A stretch of DNA of 64,000 nucleotides. Source: Juglans regia. Lineage: Eukaryota; Streptophyta; Magnoliopsida; Fagales; Juglandaceae. Positions 23,610 through 35,956 of this stretch are shown here, piece by piece. Position 1 is the stretch's first letter. Every line of letters starts with the position of its first letter. The stretch spans positions 1,240,001-1,304,000 of the forward strand of contig NC_049909.1 in assembly GCF_001411555.2 (NCBI RefSeq), written 5' to 3'. The translations under genes and the position numbers were made by a program. The notes beneath the pieces are model-generated. The model made no database searches and was not told the DNA's origin. It saw nothing but the letters and a program-made list of their open reading frames with translations.

Positions 23610-24040
23610 AGTAGACCCCGAAATTACAGTTTGTTTGGAAGATCTCAAGCCATACCTGTTCCACCAAGAGTGAAAATATATCCACTTGTTCCTTACGGTT
23701 TATTGTATTAGTTAGCCAACTAATATCATTATATGCTTCTAATATAGTGAAATACCCAAAATAATGGATACTATAAGTCATGGTTCATTTCAAATATCTA
23801 ATAATTCTATCCAGTGCCTCCCAATGAGAATCCATAGGCCTACTAGTAAATATGTTAAGTCTACTTACAACATATGAAATATCAGGTTTAATAGAATTAA
23901 CAATGTACAATAGTATACTAATAATCTGGAAATATCTCAGCTATGACACAAAAACTCCAAGATTCTTATTGAAATACAGACAATGATTAATAGAAGTACT
24001 AACGGGTTTGAATATGAGTCTCTCAAACTTCTTAAGACCT

Positions 24041-24239
24041 CATTTGTTTTCACAGAAAATATGAGATGAGTTGAGATTAAAGTTAAAAGTTGAATAAAAT
24101 ATTGTTAGAATATATTTTTTAATATTATTTTTGTTTTGAAATTTGAAAAAGTTGAATTATTTATTTTATTTTGTGTGAGAATTTAGAAAATTTGTAATGA
24201 TTAGATGAGATGAGTTGAAAGGAGTTATGAAAACAAATG
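24041..24239. mobile_element. About 200-bp MITE inside copia reverse transcriptase
   Basis: Terminal repeats catttgttttca at 24041-24052 and its complement at 24228-24239. The interior carries gagatgagttgagatt and attagatgagatgagttg phrases. It splits copia coding between EKIL and KKFER on the minus strand. The flanks taaga/taagaa suggest an imperfect target duplication. I associate this repeat style with walnut-family genomes; that is memory, not proof. Confidence 0.75.
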
Positions 24240-25134
24240 TAAGAATCTTTTCAATATAATGAGATTGATTTATGCTAATACCATCACGAGACCTCATTAA
24301 CTTAGTACCAAGAATGACATGTGCCTCTCCCATGTCTTTCACAAAGTTCTTAGATCAAAAGTTTTTAATATTAAGAACAATATATGTACTGATACCAAAT
24401 ATGAGGATTTCATCAATGTACAGACGTAGCATTACACACGCCCCATAAATTAGTTTTAGTATATAAACACTTATCATATTCGTTTATCTTAAAATCATAA
24501 GATAAACTTATTTCATCAAATTTTTGGTGTCATTGTTTAGAGGCTAACTTTAAACCATAGAAATATTTAATAATTTTATAATTTTTTGGTGCATGTGAGT
24601 TAGGCGATCTTGGTTATTTTTTACTTTCATTTTTCTTCTTCTTATAGCCACAATTTTTGGCCAAGTGACCTTGTTTTTAGAATTAAAACAAATGAGTCTC
24701 TTATCATCTTTGTTGATATAGGACTTTGGTTTCAAGTTGTGCGCATAATTAGTTTTACCGTTATTAAATTTGGACTTACGGTGCAATGAGTTTCTGTGTT
24801 TGTTGGCCTTCTACAATATTTACTTAAGACTAGAAATCAAAAAACAACGGTGAGATATGATCATTTTTCAAGTTTGCTCTTGGATCCTAATGGTAGAGAT
24901 CAAGGTTTCCATCGTCATATCTTCAGTCCTATATTTAAGAGATAGACCAAGATTTTTCTATGAAGGATGCAACTTGTCTATTGTATAAGCAACTTGGAGA
25001 CGATAAGTAATACCCATTTCTTGTTGGCCAATTCATGGTAAATGATACTTAACTCATGGGCTTGCTCTACTAAAGAAATTGAATCATCCATCTTAAAGCC
25101 AAGAAATTGGAAGTTTATAATGTCTCATGGATGA

Positions 25135-25390
25135 CTATTGGCAATGCCCATTGGGGGTGTTCTTTGGCTTGGCTTGTGGGTTGTGTTCTTTTGCATTGTT
25201 TTAGGGGGGCTTTCTTGACATTACCTATGAGACCATTCTTTGGTGTTGCTTACTAGAGGCATTCTTCTTTAGCATTGTCCGTTGGGGAGTTCTTTGGAAT
25301 TGCCTATGGCATGCATTCTTTAATGTTGCCCTTTGGGAGCATTATATGGTATGGCTTGTGAGGGAGCCTCTTGAGGCAAGTTCGAGAGTT
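25135..25390 (+). repeat. Imperfect minisatellite, unit about 50 bp
   Basis: Roughly five diverged units share the words 'ttctttgg', 'ttgcctatg' and 'gggagcattctt' (25155, 25235, 25262, 25290, 25340). It begins where copia gag homology ends. Confidence 0.6.
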
Positions 25391-28102
25391 GATCGTTGAC
25401 AGGTAAAGTGAATCAAACCTTTGAGTGTAAATTTTTCAGCAAAATTAATTCCAAATTACTTATGCGAGAGAAACACAAACCTAAGTCCAATGGTTTGTTC
25501 TTCAAGCTTTCATTCGGCCAAGATGTGGTGCTATTGATTGAGACCAGTTAGTGAAATGCACTAACTGTTGGTCTCCCCATTCTTATTTGTCCATTTGGTG
25601 TTTTGCCTTGCCTTGGTCATCAACTGAACTTAACATTCTATCCGTAACGTTGCATAAATGTGTTGCGGATGGTGTGTAGTAAATATCCAATTTGAGCAAG
25701 CTCTTCATTTAGATGCCACTTGTACAAGTAGATGGTAGAATGCCTTATTGGTCCAGGTTTGCTGGGTAGCTGTGAGGGCCCCGTGTAATGCAAAAGGGGA
25801 TAGACCATTCTTGAGGTTGAATGAGAGACAAAGATGAGGAACACTCCATGGTCTAAGGAATCAATAGCAGGATACATAGAGTGTAGTTTGTCCAACATCT
25901 GGGCAAGCAAACACCTTGTGAGAGCCGGCTTACATGTCCCAGAGCGAGGTGGAGATGAGTCTCTCGACCATGGCAGGCGGGCTAGAAAAGCCACCTACTA
26001 TGAGGATGAGAACAAGACTTGAAGAGACTGGTGAGCTTGGGTGAGATACGAGTTATCTGCCCAAGGAGAGATAGTATTACTTACCCAAGAGGAGTAATGG
26101 TCAAGGATTGACCCAAACCAAACGTGGGAATATTTTGCGATAACACAGAAGGGCTCGAAAAAGTAACATTGACATACACAGAAGCCCACACTCCATCTGA
26201 ACTGTCATATCTAGAGTAGCTTTGCAATGAAAGGTGAAGTCACGACAGGTTGTGTCGTCTGGACTTAGAAGTATGGCCCAATGCCACATGGAGAACTCTC
26301 ATTCAAGGAAAGACTAAGGAGTTGGCAGATCGTAGGAGTGTGCAGACCATAACCTGATCACTTGTCTCTAGCATACCTGAAGTTAGAGATACATCAGAAT
26401 GCATATATGACAATCTCACTCTATTTAAAGAACCTAGATGTGGGACAATATCTCACTTTTGAGACTTTATTCGCTAAGGAGCTTAAGAAGACGATTGCTA
26501 CAGAAAGCAAGGAATAGAAAGGCAACGAGATAACTTCCGATGTAGAAAGGTAAGTTGGCTTCTAAGACAACACTGGGTAATGTGGAGTGAATGTTGTGTG
26601 TAAGTGGCATTGCATTATTTCTGTAACTTTTTCCCATTCTGCAAGCATGTATAAATATATCAAGCATTATGTTTTTAGCTATATTTACTCACTGGTTTCT
26701 AATGTTTTCAATGTTTTTGATGCTTTAATTGCTTTCAATACTTAACGTTGAGACCCCTGTGTGGGAACCCTGGATATCGATGTGTGTATGTGTGAGTAGT
26801 TGGTAGTGTAAGTCTCTATTCATGGTATGGGATAGAGAATTCCCCACGACCATTCCGCAAAACTTTACCACGTATATCACACTAGAATGAGAATGTCTCA
26901 TGGGGAGTGGGGTGAAAGGAAGTTGTATTTAGCCTCACCTGATAGTCGGTATATGGGATCCCCCGACATATCATGTGCTGGTGTCTTTTGGTCGGTTGGC
27001 CGGGTAGAGCAGCATCTCCGGTGCAACAAGTATATGTGTGTGTATGCCTGTGTGTCGAATGAATGCCTATGAACAAATATCTATGTGATGAGCACTTGTG
27101 TGGTGGAAGTATGTCACTTGGCCAAAATAGGTCGGATACTGATTTTTACAAGTTTTCTACTTATATGGAGATGGATCATTCATCACCATACTACTACTAA
27201 TGTGTTTTTACTTATTTTGCATAAAAAGAGGATAACGTCTTGAGAGGGTGATTTTAACTGAGAGGGTGGTTTCTCACTAGATTTTAAGGATACACGTACC
27301 TGTATGAGTGAGGGTGATTCTTCTCTACCCATATACGTGTTCTTATATTATTTACATGAAAAGTTTTCATAGTATCTTTGATAGCATTTTCTCTAATTAG
27401 CAGTCATGTTCTAGCTGCTTAACCTACTTATGATTTCGTTCTCGGGATAATAGACTTTGATGTAACTATAGACCCTAACATGACACCTGATGAAGAAGAG
27501 TCAATCTAGCCCGAGTCTTGATCACAAAGTCTAGGACCTGCTTTAGCCTTCCCCACTCATTGGTTTGTGTACCAACAGGGCTAGCTATATATTTAGAAGT
27601 TAGGTAGATGAGCTATATGTTTGCCCATAAGCTCGCGAGTTGAGTGCTAGCCAATTAACTGAACAAGCTATTTGATGGCCCTTTAGGTGGGTGAGTAGGT
27701 TAGCTTGCCTGAACAGATGAGTAAGCTAGCCATCTAGCTTATAGAGCATAGGGTCAGATCATGGTAGGATGGGCACATAGGTTTGCGATGGGATACGCAA
27801 AGCACAAGCTAGTGATAGTGAATAATAAGGGCCTAAATGAGCAGGGTTACCCCAGGATGGTGGCGATGAAGCTCATCCGTCATGTTGTACTAGCAAGTGA
27901 GCATGTCTCTTTATATTCACGAGGCTGGAAGTTTGTGTCCACCTAGCTAGATGAGTAATTGGTATGCTTCATTGTTGGCAACGCTTGCATTTGCAAGCGA
28001 GCTTTGCTCGTAGTGAGATGGGCTTATTGCTTGGCAACATGTAAGCAAGCTAGCCTTCAAGTTGATTGGGAAGGTACACTATGCATACTTGATTGGTATC
28101 AT
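25391..28102. other. Unassigned repeat-derived DNA
   Basis: No recognisable protein. ORFs such as 25638-25994 (minus) and 26887-27072 (plus) match nothing I know. 26740-27480 looks LTR-like (phrases such as gagacccctgtgtggga and ttcgttctcgggataata), possibly from a Ty3/gypsy element, but no partner LTR or priming site was found. 27560-28080 is rich in GCTAGC/AGCTAGC words. Confidence 0.3.
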
Positions 28103-28238
28103 CACTATAAGATGATTATTTATGACGAGTTATTTGTGACAAAAATGACTATTTGTGAGAAAAATAGACTTATTTTAATAGAAAATAATTATTTTGGCAA
28201 AAAATAAGTAACACCAAATAAATTGTTTTTTTGTAGTG
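28103..28238 (+). mobile_element. 136-bp CACTA-type mini-element
   Basis: Starts CACTATAAGATGATT and ends TTTTTTTGTAGTG, a good inverted pair of CACTA termini. The target duplication CAT is at 28100-28102 and 28239-28241. The interior repeats 'atttgtgacaaaaa' and 'atttgtgagaaaaa'. Non-coding. Confidence 0.8.
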
Positions 28239-28241
28239 CAT

Positions 28242-29353
28242 GTGCTTGGCATGTATGGTTGGGATGGTGCGTTGGGCATGGCTACTCAGTTCACTTGGTT
28301 GGGAGGTTTCGTTGGGCGCATCATGCAAGCAGACTTGATCATGTACTAGGCATATTTTCTTGGCATGATATGCTTGTATTAATTTGCTAGACACCATTAC
28401 TCGACACGTAATTGGTTTAGGACCACTTGCTCAATACCTCTACTTAGCATGAGATAGTCTAGCATGAGATAGTCGAGATCATTTGCTCAGCAGTTGCTCG
28501 ATTTAGCGCTTTTTAGTAGGCCCAATGGTGTTTATAAACGACGATCCATTTTTCTTGCCAAGTCGAAGATAAAACCAAGCACATTAATGTGTAGTTATTA
28601 GTAATAAAATTTAATGTACAAAGATTGCTAAGAGAATGTTTGTGATTCCTCATGTGTCTTAAAAAAATAAATGGTTTAGCTTATAAGGCTAGATGCTGCT
28701 TGAGTCATGAGTATCATCATGTGTACGTTGACTACTTGTATTCAACTTGTGGGCAAATTAAGGTCTTGTTTGGATCTTTGAATGCACTCAGATCATTTCA
28801 GTTGGGCTCGGATTTAGACCTACTCGAGTATCCAAACATGTAAAAGTGCATCAACTGAACATAGCTCTGTCTGGTTTTATACTGTTCCATGATGAAACAA
28901 CTAGCTGACACAAAAATGAATCTCTCTCTCTCTCTATTCCACATAGTATTTCCTTCTTCCCCAAACCTTTGTAACGACATGTGTGAGTTTTTCTGTCCTT
29001 TTTTTTTTTCCTCTCCCGCACAAAATTTTTTGTACTACTTATTAAATAATATGTACATAAATAATGGAATAACATGTAGGCAATTGATACTATTTTATTT
29101 TATTGATAATTATTTTATTTTATTTTATTTATAAATTTCGAGTAAGAAAAAATAAAAAAAAGTAATGAAAAATTATTTTTTACATGCATTGAGGGAATTT
29201 ATGTTATTTATAAGTAAAAGATGTAATAAATTAATTATTCAATCATTACAACAACTTCTCAATCATCGGTGGAACTCATACATTTTTCAACTTTCTATAA
29301 ATAAATTTAAATTCATGTTAACATCTAAACTCATCTAATATGATTATCTTATA
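28242..29353. other. Intergenic, with MITE-like debris
   Basis: 28765-28845 has ends gtcttgtttggatc and gagtatccaaacatg that look like an old TIR pair. A (CT)n run is at 28919-28935. 29090-29330 is AT-rich with further aactcatct words of the same repeat style. No gene seen. Confidence 0.35.
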
Positions 29354-31909
29354 TACTACAACAAATCTGACTTCTTGCGACGAATATTTTATCGCTGATT
29401 ATAAAGTTGCTGCAAATACATGCTTTAACCCACAAGCAGCATGTCCTCGGGAGAACATTGGAAAATTTAGCATGTTGTTGTAATGGCACAAATCTTTGGG
29501 CAGCATGTTGACGCTGAACATTAGTATGTGATTTTTGTAACAACATTAATGTTGTAATGGTACACAAATTTATGTGCTTGTTGTACATACGCATTGATTT
29601 GGATAGTTTTTTTTAGGATATAAATGTTTTCTATTTTGTAGTTGTTCTATATAAGATGTATTTAATTTGGAAAGTTGTTTTATAGAAGATATGCTAAATA
29701 ATTATTGATATTTTTTGTATAGTTTTGATAAGTAGAAGATATATATATATTTATATATTTTTAAAGTTAGAAGATATACTTGGGAAGAGTGATGCTGATT
29801 TTATATACTGTAGTTATAATGTTGGCTTGGGTTTTTTGGGTACTGGTTGTTTTTTTAGGGTTAAGCATGCAATGCATGAAGTTTATATACACGTTTGTGA
29901 TACTGAGTTTTTGATTTGTAATTAAGACATTTACATAGAATTTTAAATAAGTTTAATTAGACCTTTGTGGTTATTAACATTAAAGTATATATTGAAAATA
30001 TGTTTTTTTAACTAATAATTTAATTAGAATATGATTACTAATTAACGTATAACTAGTAGAATGATAAAATATGATAAAAATAAAAAAATAAAAAAATTAA
30101 ATTAATATATTTATTAAAAAATAAAAAATAAATAGATAATTCAATGTGAAGATTAGATATAAATGAAAAAGATAAAAGTAAATTCATGTATTATTATTAT
30201 TATTTTTATGAAGTTCTATGTAACAAATACATTATATACTGAGGAGTTTCCTCCATGTTGACAATACAGTCTACCACGTTTAAAGCATTCTTTCATAGTG
30301 AATGTTAATTTCAGATATTAGAGCCAAGATCCAATGCTATGAAGAGTGTTCAATCAAACACATCAGTTGCACTGGCTAAAACTTGGATTTGAATTTGGCT
30401 ATTCCAATAAGAGTGCTAATACACAAGAAATCAGTTCCACCCACCGTCCGAACCCTCTCATCCTTCCGAAACTACACAAGAAAAATCTCATGTATGAAAT
30501 TGTCTCAGAGCCCAAACACGTACGATCTCTTCCACTTCTGGGGTCTTTGATGTCCCATCTGTTGAGCTAGGTTTTCCATTCTCTCTGCTGGTATTGTATC
30601 TCCAGTCGCTGCCACGATCATCTTCTTTTGAGGTGAACCGTAACAATGAAATCTTATTTGAAGCCCCGACCCATATCTGGTAAAAAGTATATATTTTCTT
30701 GAATTTCTTCTCTTACATTGTGGATCTTTGAGGGGATTGAATACCTGTGTACGAATATGTAATGTTGTAGTGCTCGGTGTCTTGCGAAAACTAAAAGCCC
30801 AGACTTGGATTCTCACCTATTTGTTTGGATTGGTAAAGGAGATGACAATTTTTTTATTATATATGATTTTTCCTTATTTCCTTTCCTACTCTCCATAGCG
30901 TAAACTCCACTACGATCTTACAAAATGCCTCTTTTTATAATATGGATGAATTTGTTATTTGTTTTCTGGTGTGTTAAGGATGAAATATTTGCAGAGGGCC
31001 CCAAGAACCATTGATTTGGAATTGATAAATTGTGTTTCTGGTGTTAGGAATATGATTTCCATAATTCAATGCAAAAGCACATCTGGATGGGCCCAATAGT
31101 TTTGGTCGTTGTGAAGATTAGTTGGGCATGCACAGTGTGTATAAGGCATGTTTTGGTCACCCTCGGTTTTATCTTGTCATTCATTAACAATGTTGGTTTA
31201 CTTAATTTTGAGCCCTCCATTTGCATGCTTTTATCTTTCCATTTCGAGTAGTGGGGAAGCCCAAACATTACATGGGTTCAACCATGCCTTGTGTCATCAC
31301 ATTGCAATTGGTGATACTATTGACTGTTGTGAATGTCTTTATACATGTATCCTACTTCTATATAATGGTGTTTACTTTTGATCAATCGAAAAGAGTAACA
31401 CTTCAGCTTTTACATTTACATATGCTATATGTAAATAACATACGGTAAAAATTCATTGATTCTCATGTACTGAACATGCATGCTTTTTTTTATTCATCAA
31501 ATTGGTTTCTTTTCTATTTCAGCGACTTTATACGCTAAAGGCACAAAAGATAACTTTTAAATATGCTATTCATGGCAAATTGAATAAATGATCATGGGGT
31601 GCCGTGCATGTTGAATATGTTCGCATTCTTTTGTTACTAATAAGTGTAGCATATGTAAGAATTAATGATTGTCCATCTCACCCAACAATAACAACAGGGA
31701 ACTCTATATTTTAAATGCATTCTTAGTCATGACCATTTAACATGTTATATTTATAGCCACTTGTTTTCAACTTAATAGGCACTTGGTCTGTTGGATGAAG
31801 ATGTTCATAATATTTTATATGCTACCTTCAATCATTGTGAATTTGCCATCTGCGTTGGTGCTTTTGTGTGGGGGGTAAAGTGATGATATTAATTGAGGGT
31901 TTACCAGTT

Positions 31910-34700
31910 CATATCCATGGCTAAAGCCCATGCCCTCGGAAGTGATGCAATTAGGTGTCCATGTCGAAGATGCTTGAATAATTTGTTCCATTCGATAAAT
32001 GTCATAGTGGTCGTTTGTTCATGAAAGGGATTGATACTAATTATAAGGAATGGATATTTCATGGGGAGGAAGAAGCTTTCAATCCCACTCTTTCAGATGA
32101 TGGAGATGATGGATCTGATCACGGTGACTACATTGATGATATAGACGAGATGTTAGATGACATACGGTCGAAACCTTTATGGATCATCATGTTGGCTTAA
32201 ATTTTGGAGGCTTTGATCAAGGTGGTACTGAAGAACACAACAACAGTAATCCAAATCACCAAAGCTTCAAACAGTTGTTGGACTATGCCCGACGTCCACT
32301 CTATCCATCTTGTACAGAATTCTCAAAGTGGTCATTTATTGTGAAGTTACTTCACATCAAGATAGTTGGTGGTTGGACCGTGAAGTCCTTAAACATGGTG
32401 GTAAAGTTAGTGAAAGCTGCATTTCCTGCCTAGGACTGTAATCAAGCCGAGCCAAGCTGGTCTTTGGCTTGCCGAGCTCGGCTCGACTAAAAAAACTCGA
32501 GCTCGAGCTCATGCCCGAGCACGAGATTTTTCTTTAACCTTTGTTCGGGCTCGACTCATTAAGCTAAATTCCCAACTCGAGCTCGAGCTCATCTAAAAAA
32601 CGAGTTCTAATATTGAATCTAAATTAGATAAATAAAAAATCTAATGTTGAATTTGTACAACTAACAAGTAGAACCTCTATTGAATTATAAGATTTTAAAA
32701 ATTTATAAATAATTAATATGTAGCTAGTTGATATTTATCTATAATAATATATTATATGCCAACATAAATTATTAATACATACACATAATATGATACATAT
32801 ATCTATTTCATATATGGTTCTCACATACTAGTATATGAAACTATTAAATCTTATTGATTAATTATTGTACAAATTATAAAATATAGCTATGAAACATATT
32901 CAATATATAAGCATAAATAATTAGGTTACATGTTCTATATTTAATTATAAAAGTGCTATGTTTATATTATTAGCTAATATATATATGTATATAAACATAG
33001 GTCTATGTATATATTTATCAATATATAAATGAACTTTAATCGAGTCGAGCTAACGAGTCGACTCGGACATAAACGAGTGGGTCGTAACAAGCCTTAGTCA
33101 AGTTTAGTCGGGTACGTGTTATTTACTAATCGAATGGGTATCTGCTTTCACGGTTCAACACTTTTTTTTTTCATGAGTCGAGTTCGATTCGAGTTTAATT
33201 GAGCGAGTACCAAGTGGGCTATAGAATAGATTGATTCATTTATAACTCTACTCTTACCTGACTCATACAGCGAGACTCGCCGCTTGGAGTGTGGCTTGGG
33301 CTTTAGTTACATTAAGATACATGTATACCCAAATGATTGTGTGTTATTTTGGAATGATTATATCAATAAAGATGAGTGCCCTGAATGCAAGTCATCAAGG
33401 TGGGTCCCAAGAACAGGATAACAAGATAGGATACCTAAAAAAGTTTTGCGATATTTTCTGTTGAAGCCAAGGCTATAGAGATTGTTTCTCTCAAAAAAGA
33501 CAGCATAAGCAATGAGATGGCATAAAGAAGAACATGTCGATGTCCCAAGTAGTATGAAGCATTCGGCTGATTGTAGAGTTTGGAAAGATTTTGATAAGAA
33601 ACATACTTAGTTTGCAGATGATGCTCGTAATGTTCGACTTGGGCAAGTGAGTGATGAGCTCAACCCATTCACTAACTTCAGCAAATCCTATAGCATATGG
33701 CCAGGAATATTTGTGTCTTACAACTTACCCCCTTGGTCATTCATGAAAGACCCATACTTGATGCTATCATTGCTAATTCCTGGTCCCAAATCATCAAGAA
33801 ATGATATTGATGTCTTCTTGCATCCTTTACTTGATGAATTGAAAGAATTATGGGAAGATGGTATTGCTACATATCATTCAGTGCACAAATATTCCAATTA
33901 CATGCAGCATTACTCTAGATTATCAATGACTTCCCTGTATACGCCAATTTATCTGGGTGGAGCACAAAGGGAAAGATGTCATGTCCAACATTTGCTATGG
34001 AAACAAAGTCTATGTGGTTGGTCTATGGGCGTAAGCATTGTTATATGGGTCATCGTCGGTGGTTGGGTTTTGATCATAGTTGGCGAAGGAAAAAAAATAC
34101 TTTTGAGGGTAAAAATTACCATCGTCCTCAACCTACACAACTCAATAACCAAGACGTCCTTGAACAGTTACAGAAGATCCCTAATCTGCCATTTGGCAAA
34201 GGTAGAAGGAAGAGGATACGAACATCTATGGAATTAAATTGGACGAAGAATAACATATTTTTTGAGCTTCCATATTGGCCTGATCTAGGCTTGAGACATA
34301 ATCTGGACATTATGCATATTAAGAAAAATATTTGTGATAGCATATTGGGAACATTAAAGAATATCGATGGAAAAACTAAGGACACAACAAATGCACGTAG
34401 GGGTTTGGCCAATCTCAGTATCAAAAAAGAATTACACTTACAGCATGATGGTGATCGTTGCTCGATAAATGTTGCTTATTACACCTTAAATCCAAATGAA
34501 CGAAGGTCTTTCTGTGAGTGATTGTCACAAGTTAGATTTTCCGATGGCTTTGGATCAAATATTGCTCGATGTGTTAATGTTAGCAAAGACAAAATTGCCG
34601 GAATGAAAAGTCATGACCGTTATATTTTCATGCAACGATTGCTTCCAGCTATAATTCAAGGTTCTTACGACCCAAATTTCGCTTAGCCCTAATTGAGTTA
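31910..34700 (+). pseudogene. CACTA TNP2 transposase relic
   Basis: Starts with a transposase-associated domain (about 31940-32080: RCPCRRCLNN, EWIFHGEEE) followed by an acidic linker. TNP2 proper begins near 32250, is interrupted at about 32433-33262 by unrelated DNA, resumes with LGFSYIKIHVY and CPECKSSRWV (33298-33410), and has the hallmark segment PPWSFMKDPYLMLS and NDIDVFLHPLLDEL at 33740-33850. The YMGHRRWL block follows at about 34040 in another frame. Frameshifts near 33970 and 34240 and stops split it. Confidence 0.8.
32433..33262. mobile_element. Unclassified insertion within TNP2, GAGCTCGAGCTC-rich ends
   Basis: TNP2 coding stops after VKLVKAAFPA and resumes near 33265. The intervening 830 bases begin with repeated ggctcgagctcgagctc-like words, have an AT-rich core (32640-33030) and end with gagtcgagttcgattcgag words. 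No ORF, no clear terminal repeats or target duplication. A similar composition is seen in some plant non-autonomous retroelements; class not assigned. Confidence 0.55.
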
Positions 34701-34779
34701 AGTACATTTTTCAAAGTATTGTGTGTATGGACATTGACCGTAGACGTGTTGAATTGGTTCCATGCTGATACTCCTATCA

Positions 34780-35130
34780 TCCTCTGTAAACTTTAAATGA
34801 TATTCTCACCTGCATTTTTTGATATCATGGTGCATCTAACTATTCATTTACCCAATGAGGCATTACTTGCGGGGTCGATGCAATATAGATGGATGTACCA
34901 TTTTGCTCGAACGTACAATGCATTCCACTACCTACTACACAAGATATATCTGGGGTATCCAACGCATGAAGCAGTACTGTCCGCTAGGACAATATGGGTG
35001 GAGAAGCCGGTATGGGAATGTCTATGTCAAAGGTGGTCAAGCAAAGGTTTCAAGGTAAAAGTTAATCAATTTTGTTTTTTCCTAATGGATCCAAGAGTCT
35101 TTCTTATTTCTATTGCAGATTGCATTGCTA
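34780..35130 (+). pseudogene. CACTA DUF4218-like domain relic
   Basis: Translates to PAFFDIMVHLTIHLPNEA, then YRWMYHFAR, the core of the DUF4218 domain normally just after TNP2 in plant CACTA transposases. Frame shifts separate it from the preceding relic. Confidence 0.75.
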
Positions 35131-35679
35131 TCATTTACAAGTGAAATAATGAAATACTTATTGAAAGTGATATTGTAGATTGTGTCAAAGAGAAATAGGA
35201 GAAATCACTTATCGAAAAAGAAATAGGAGAAATTGACAAAAACAACGGATCAACCACACAGGTGGCAGAAAGTCCTTTTTGAGGATTATGGAGAAAAATG
35301 TAAGTATTGTGTAGTACATTCATTACTTAAAAGGAAAATTTTGTTGGAGTCATTTCAATGCCTAACAAAGTAAATCTTCTATGATTATCCATGCTGACTA
35401 AGGGTTATTTGATGATTCTAGCATGGAGAAGCCCTGAATTTGGGAGCATTTTATAGAGAAGTGCATTGGTTAAAGAAGAATGGCATATTCTTATAGACAG
35501 CAGAGCACAATTATGTAAGTTAAAAGAAAATGTATGCTAATAAAATGATATTCTCTTCTATAATTGATATATAACTATTTTGTGATGGTGATGTAGAACC
35601 TGATGGTTGAGAGATTGAATGAGGAAGAGGTGGTTGGGAACAACAATGAAGCAGCATATGCAGCGTTCAAGGAGGTTTT

Positions 35680-35956
35680 AGGACAGTGATCCGGTTATGC
35701 AAGAGGTTTAGGCCACTCTGTTATTCCTGACCCCACTCCTTCATTGCGCAACAATAAGGATTATCAACACATTAGCGAGGAGAACAAGAGGAACAAGAGT
35801 AATGCAGATTTGTACAAGAGCAAGCTTGAGGCATTACATAATGATTTAGTTACATTCAAGAACTATTTTGAAGACTATGAGAAAGGGATGAACACACACA
35901 TGATAGAATTTGAGTCTCATAGGGAGTCTCATGAAGAGACTTCGTTGGATGTCTAG
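35680..35956 (+). pseudogene. CACTA transposase C-terminal coiled-coil tail relic
   Basis: The frame reads GLGHSVIPDPTPSL then a charged, coiled-coil-like stretch (SEENKRNKSNADLYKSKLE) to TAG at 35954. Tails of this kind (plant transposase, Ptta/En/Spm type) end the second CACTA gene. Short. Confidence 0.55.

Larger units (their letters stand above)
22800..25130 (-). pseudogene. Ty1/copia polyprotein relic with internal deletion
   Basis: Reading the minus strand from high to low coordinates: gag with a broken zinc knuckle (25130-24550; YHELANKKW-like words, then CFNSKNKV...WPKIV), then directly reverse transcriptase from its second half (YFYGLKLASKQ near 24560, IDEILIFGIS at 24420, DMGEAHVILGTKL at 24320). 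The linker and RNase H follow (IKPDISYVVSRLN near 23880, STMEAKLIALD near 23215, ending about 22800). Protease, integrase and the front of reverse transcriptase are missing, so gag is fused to mid-RT by deletion. Stops are common. A CACTA mini-element and a MITE have inserted into it. Confidence 0.8.

Noticed and set aside
25638..25994. 118-codon minus-strand ORF
   Set aside because: No recognisable motif, sits in unassigned repeat-like DNA, and a plus-strand frame overlaps it.
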